In this document: one piece after another, positions 10,542 to 12,933 of the stretch
Layout: every line of letters starts with the position of its first letter
Numbering within the stretch: position 1 is the first letter of the stretch
NCBI GenBank assembly: GCA_964505325.1
Contig: CAZDHT010000150.1
Location: 1-12,933, forward strand
DNA length: 12,933 nucleotides
Source of the DNA: CAZDHT01 sp964505325
Lineage (GTDB): Bacteria > Planctomycetota > PUPC01
Direction of reading: 5' to 3'
The notes under the pieces: model-generated
What the model was told of the DNA's origin: nothing
Seen by the model: only the letters and a program-made list of their open reading frames with translations
Databases searched by the model: none
Position numbers and translations under genes: made by a program

Positions 10542-12933
10542 AATGCGGATTGCGGATTGCGGAATGAGCGGAACGCCGTCATCCACGTTTCCATAGCGCC
10601 CGACGCGGAGGATCAGGTTGCCGTTTGAGTCGAGCACGGCGGCGCTGTACCGATGCGTCTCGGGCGCGAAGGACCGGGCGAAGTAGTCCAGCGCGAATCG
10701 GCAGTTCCAGCACGAGCAGCCGCTGCCACTCTCATTGAACCCGGCAAATCCGACTCCACCGTAGTACCACTCGGCCCCCTGGACCCACGCCCGCCCCAGC
10801 CGGCAGTTGGCCCGGTCGGGCGGGCGCTTGGGGCGGGTCGCTTCGCTGACGGGCACGGGGGCGCGGCCGGTGCCGAGGATCCTGGGCCGCTTGCTCTGGG
10901 CCGTGAACTTGAGACCGCGCGGGGGGCGGAACTTGACCACGGTCGCTGACCTCCGGTTGAAGTACCTCTTGCCGTCGAGCACGCGCGTCGGCGCGGCGAG
11001 CACGCAGAGCGCATCGTCCCGGTCAATCCCGATGCCGAACATCTCGCCGATACCCGGAATGGCGTCCTCGTAGAGCAGCTTGCCGCGGCGGTTCCACACG
11101 TGAACCCCGCCCATGCGGACCCGGCCCGGGTAGATGAGCGGCGAGTACGCTCGGCCAGCGGTGATGAGCGCGGACTTCTGCACGTCGGTCCGCTTGGCCG
11201 CCAGCTTGGCGTTCCAGCAGGTGACCACCAGGTGGCCCTTGGGCGAGATGTTCATTCCGCCTTCGTGAAAACACCACGGCCGATGGCCCGGGATGACCAG
11301 GCCGGAAATCACCGGGGCGGCGCGGCCGGCGCTGCCGCCGCAGAACGCGACGGCCTCCCGTTGCCCGCCGTAGTCCCACGGCACCTCCCGCCAAGTGTCC
11401 GCCCGGTACCGGGCCACGATCTTGTCGGTGCGCAGGTAGGCCCGGCCGTTGAGGTCGAAGCAGAGGTCCTCGGCGTCGAAGGGGAGCTGCACGATTTTGA
11501 CCTTGCCCGTCTCGGGGTCGACCTCCACCATCTCCCGGGACGACTTGGCGACGCCGCCGGGCACGTCCTCGAAGACGTAGAGCTTCCCGGTCACGGGGTT
11601 GACGTGGAGCCGCTGGCGGATGTTGGGCGGCGGCTGCATCCGGACCACCGCGCGGGCCGCCTCGGCACCGAAGTCGCGCTGGACCTGGAGCTTCCCGCGC
11701 TTCTCGACCAGGAGCCGGATGCCGGCCTGCGCCCACGACGCGTCCTGAGCGTTGGGCTCGCCCGGCACCAGCCAGATGACGGGCGGATCGACCCACGAGT
11801 CGACAGCGACCCGATGCTGGTATCCGCCGACGTAGTTCCACTCGACCGTTGGGTTATAGCCCGCCAGCGGCAAGGGATAGCGCGCCATGACGCGGGGCGC
11901 GCTGAGAGGGCCGAGGCGGGTGACCGTGGCGGGGAGCTTCCGCGGGCCCGGCTGGACCAGGCCGGTGTCCAGCCGCCACGAAAAAACGCAGATCTCGCCG
12001 GTGCGGTGGTGGATTGCCACGTCCACCGGCTTGGCCGCGCGGAGGGTCTTCAGCAGCTTGCGGTCCGGGCCGAACACCTGGATGCGGTCGTTCATGTAGT
12101 CGGCGACGTACACCCGGCCCTTCCCGTCACACGCCACGCCGGTCGGCGCGCGGAGGCGGTCGGCGGCCGAGCCGGCGTGCTGGTTCCCGCGTTCCTTGCG
12201 GCCGGCGAACAGCTCCATCGGGGCCTCGCCTTTGAACCCCAGGCGGAACACGCCGTGCAGACACTCCTTGTAACGGGCATCCATGTTGATCCAGTGGTAC
12301 CCGCTGAGGTAGAGCCATTTGCCGTCGGGGCTGAAGGCGGCGCTCCACGGGCCCGGCCGGGCGATCTTCGCGCGGGCATGATAGCGGTCCATGCGAAAAT
12401 GGGTGCTGGGTCCCTTGAGGGGTGGCCTGTCGGCCCGCCCCAGGCCGAGCCGAGGGGTCATTCCGTCTCTTGAGAGCCGGTTCAGGTAGAGCTTGACCAG
12501 GGCGATCCGGCCATCGTGGACGGCCATCGCGGAGGCGGCATTGCCGCTCATGCTGCCCACCTTATCCCCCGGCATCGCGTTGTCGCCCGAGGTGAGCAAC
12601 GTGTGCTGATTGAATCCGTTCTTCAGCGGGAAGCGGCCGGCGTGGGGAGGCCCGTGCCACCGCAGCCCTCTGACCTTGTCGGCCGCGTTTGCGGCGAACG
12701 GATAGATCGTACGGATGTAGTCCCCCTGGTGGTCGAACAGCCGCAAGTGGTCCAGGCCCAGGCCGTCGTACACATACACACCCTCCGGCGCCGCTCGGAT
12801 GATCGCGCTCGCCGATATCCGCTTCTTCGGGCTCCAGTACAGGGTCCGTTCGAAGCGCGGGTTAAGGCCGAGCGACACGCGGACGGTCAGCGCGTCCTTG
12901 TCGTCGGCGTACTTGCCCTGGTCGTCCTTCTCG
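10440..12933 (-). CDS. NHL-repeat beta-propeller protein, 5' end outside window, frame-shifted near the 3' end
   Basis: The frame is open to the right edge: 18 further codons precede the GTG at 12878, without a stop or a ribosome site there, so the true start lies beyond 12933. The visible part is about 830 residues. Propeller blades are evident, e.g. SAAFSPDGKWLYLSGYHW (12341-12288), APTGVACDGKGRVYVADYMN (12147-12088) with the NHL-like DRIQVFGPDRKLLKTL after it, and AVLDSNGNLILRVGRYGNVDDG near the end. A cluster CSCWNC lies at 10718-10701 and may bind a metal. After P773 (counted from the GTG), at 10560-10562, the frame is lost in a 7-bp repeat and the protein ends in 39 residues of unrelated sequence. 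Such propellers usually bind partners or substrates outside the cytoplasm; no enzymatic role can be assigned. It is first of three same-strand genes. Confidence 0.8.
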   Translation of the reverse strand, partial: EKDDQGKYADDKDALTVRVSLGLNPRFERTLYWSPKKRISASAIIRAAPEGVYVYDGLGLDHLRLFDHQGDYIRTIYPFAANAADKVRGLRWHGPPHAGRFPLKNGFNQHTLLTSGDNAMPGDKVGSMSGNAASAMAVHDGRIALVKLYLNRLSRDGMTPRLGLGRADRPPLKGPSTHFRMDRYHARAKIARPGPWSAAFSPDGKWLYLSGYHWINMDARYKECLHGVFRLGFKGEAPMELFAGRKERGNQHAGSAADRLRAPTGVACDGKGRVYVADYMNDRIQVFGPDRKLLKTLRAAKPVDVAIHHRTGEICVFSWRLDTGLVQPGPRKLPATVTRLGPLSAPRVMARYPLPLAGYNPTVEWNYVGGYQHRVAVDSWVDPPVIWLVPGEPNAQDASWAQAGIRLLVEKRGKLQVQRDFGAEAARAVVRMQPPPNIRQRLHVNPVTGKLYVFEDVPGGVAKSSREMVEVDPETGKVKIVQLPFDAEDLCFDLNGRAYLRTDKIVARYRADTWREVPWDYGGQREAVAFCGGSAGRAAPVISGLVIPGHRPWCFHEGGMNISPKGHLVVTCWNAKLAAKRTDVQKSALITAGRAYSPLIYPGRVRMGGVHVWNRRGKLLYEDAIPGIGEMFGIGIDRDDALCVLAAPTRVLDGKRYFNRRSATVVKFRPPRGLKFTAQSKRPRILGTGRAPVPVSEATRPKRPPDRANCRLGRAWVQGAEWYYGGVGFAGFNESGSGCSCWNCRFALDYFARSFAPETHRYSAAVLDSNGNLILRVGRYGNVDDGVPLIPQSAIRILLAETRSRCSTPATWPRTQITGSSLPTRGTRGL
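10542..10566 (+). repeat. 7-bp tandem repeat at a frameshift site
   Basis: Three successive heptamers AATGCGG, ATTGCGG, ATTGCGG are followed by AATG. The tract lies inside the propeller coding sequence exactly where the reading frame leaves the conserved one. Gaining one 7-bp unit, or losing two, would restore the frame. Confidence 0.85.

Noticed and set aside
10701..10718. CSCWNC cluster in the propeller as a heme or iron-sulfur site
   Set aside because: There is no CxxCH heme motif, and the spacing is not a recognised iron-sulfur pattern; only unspecified metal binding or disulfides could be proposed.
1..12933. CRISPR array, tRNA, rRNA or prophage genes
   Set aside because: No regularly spaced repeats, cloverleaf-like sequences, rRNA signatures or phage genes were seen on either strand.

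Overview
The window is GC-rich and reads like a chromosomal stretch from an uncultivated bacterium with a large secreted-protein repertoire. The gene families (a secreted NHL-type propeller, a PcRGLX/YetA-like RIFT-barrel protein, a large carbohydrate-enzyme-like secreted protein and LTxxQ helical secreted proteins) and the spacious intergenic regions fit Planctomycetota or a neighbouring PVC lineage. That assignment is inference; there is no rRNA or marker gene to confirm it.

Layout. (1) 1-~1730: an IS4-family insertion sequence with one intact transposase gene carrying the complete D-D-E and Y-R-E-K signature. (2) 2093-4231, plus strand: two tandem paralogous genes for secreted, helix-rich proteins, each with four LTxxQ-like motifs. 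The second ends in a short C-terminal repeat cut off by a stop codon, and a coding-like tail continues in the -1 frame to 4293. (3) 4232-4766: a convergent intergenic region with a strong hairpin and one copy of a dispersed repeat (family B). (4) 4767-12933, minus strand: three genes read right to left. First is an NHL-repeat propeller, open at the right edge and frame-shifted near its 3' end at a 7-bp tandem repeat. Next is a PcRGLX/YetA-like protein (exo-rhamnogalacturonan-lyase-like fold). Last is an 883-aa secreted protein of unrecognised family with a CBM-like N-terminus and a helical catalytic-type middle. The latter two have signal peptides and Shine-Dalgarno sites.

Together the minus-strand genes look like a small secreted polysaccharide-processing locus; no regulator, transporter or sulfatase is visible. 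The most unusual items are two families of dispersed intergenic repeats, A at 1741/7502 and B at 4378/10198, which alternate along the window, and two independent C-terminal reading-frame disruptions, both inside short tandem repeats. I saw no tRNA, rRNA, CRISPR array or known riboswitch.
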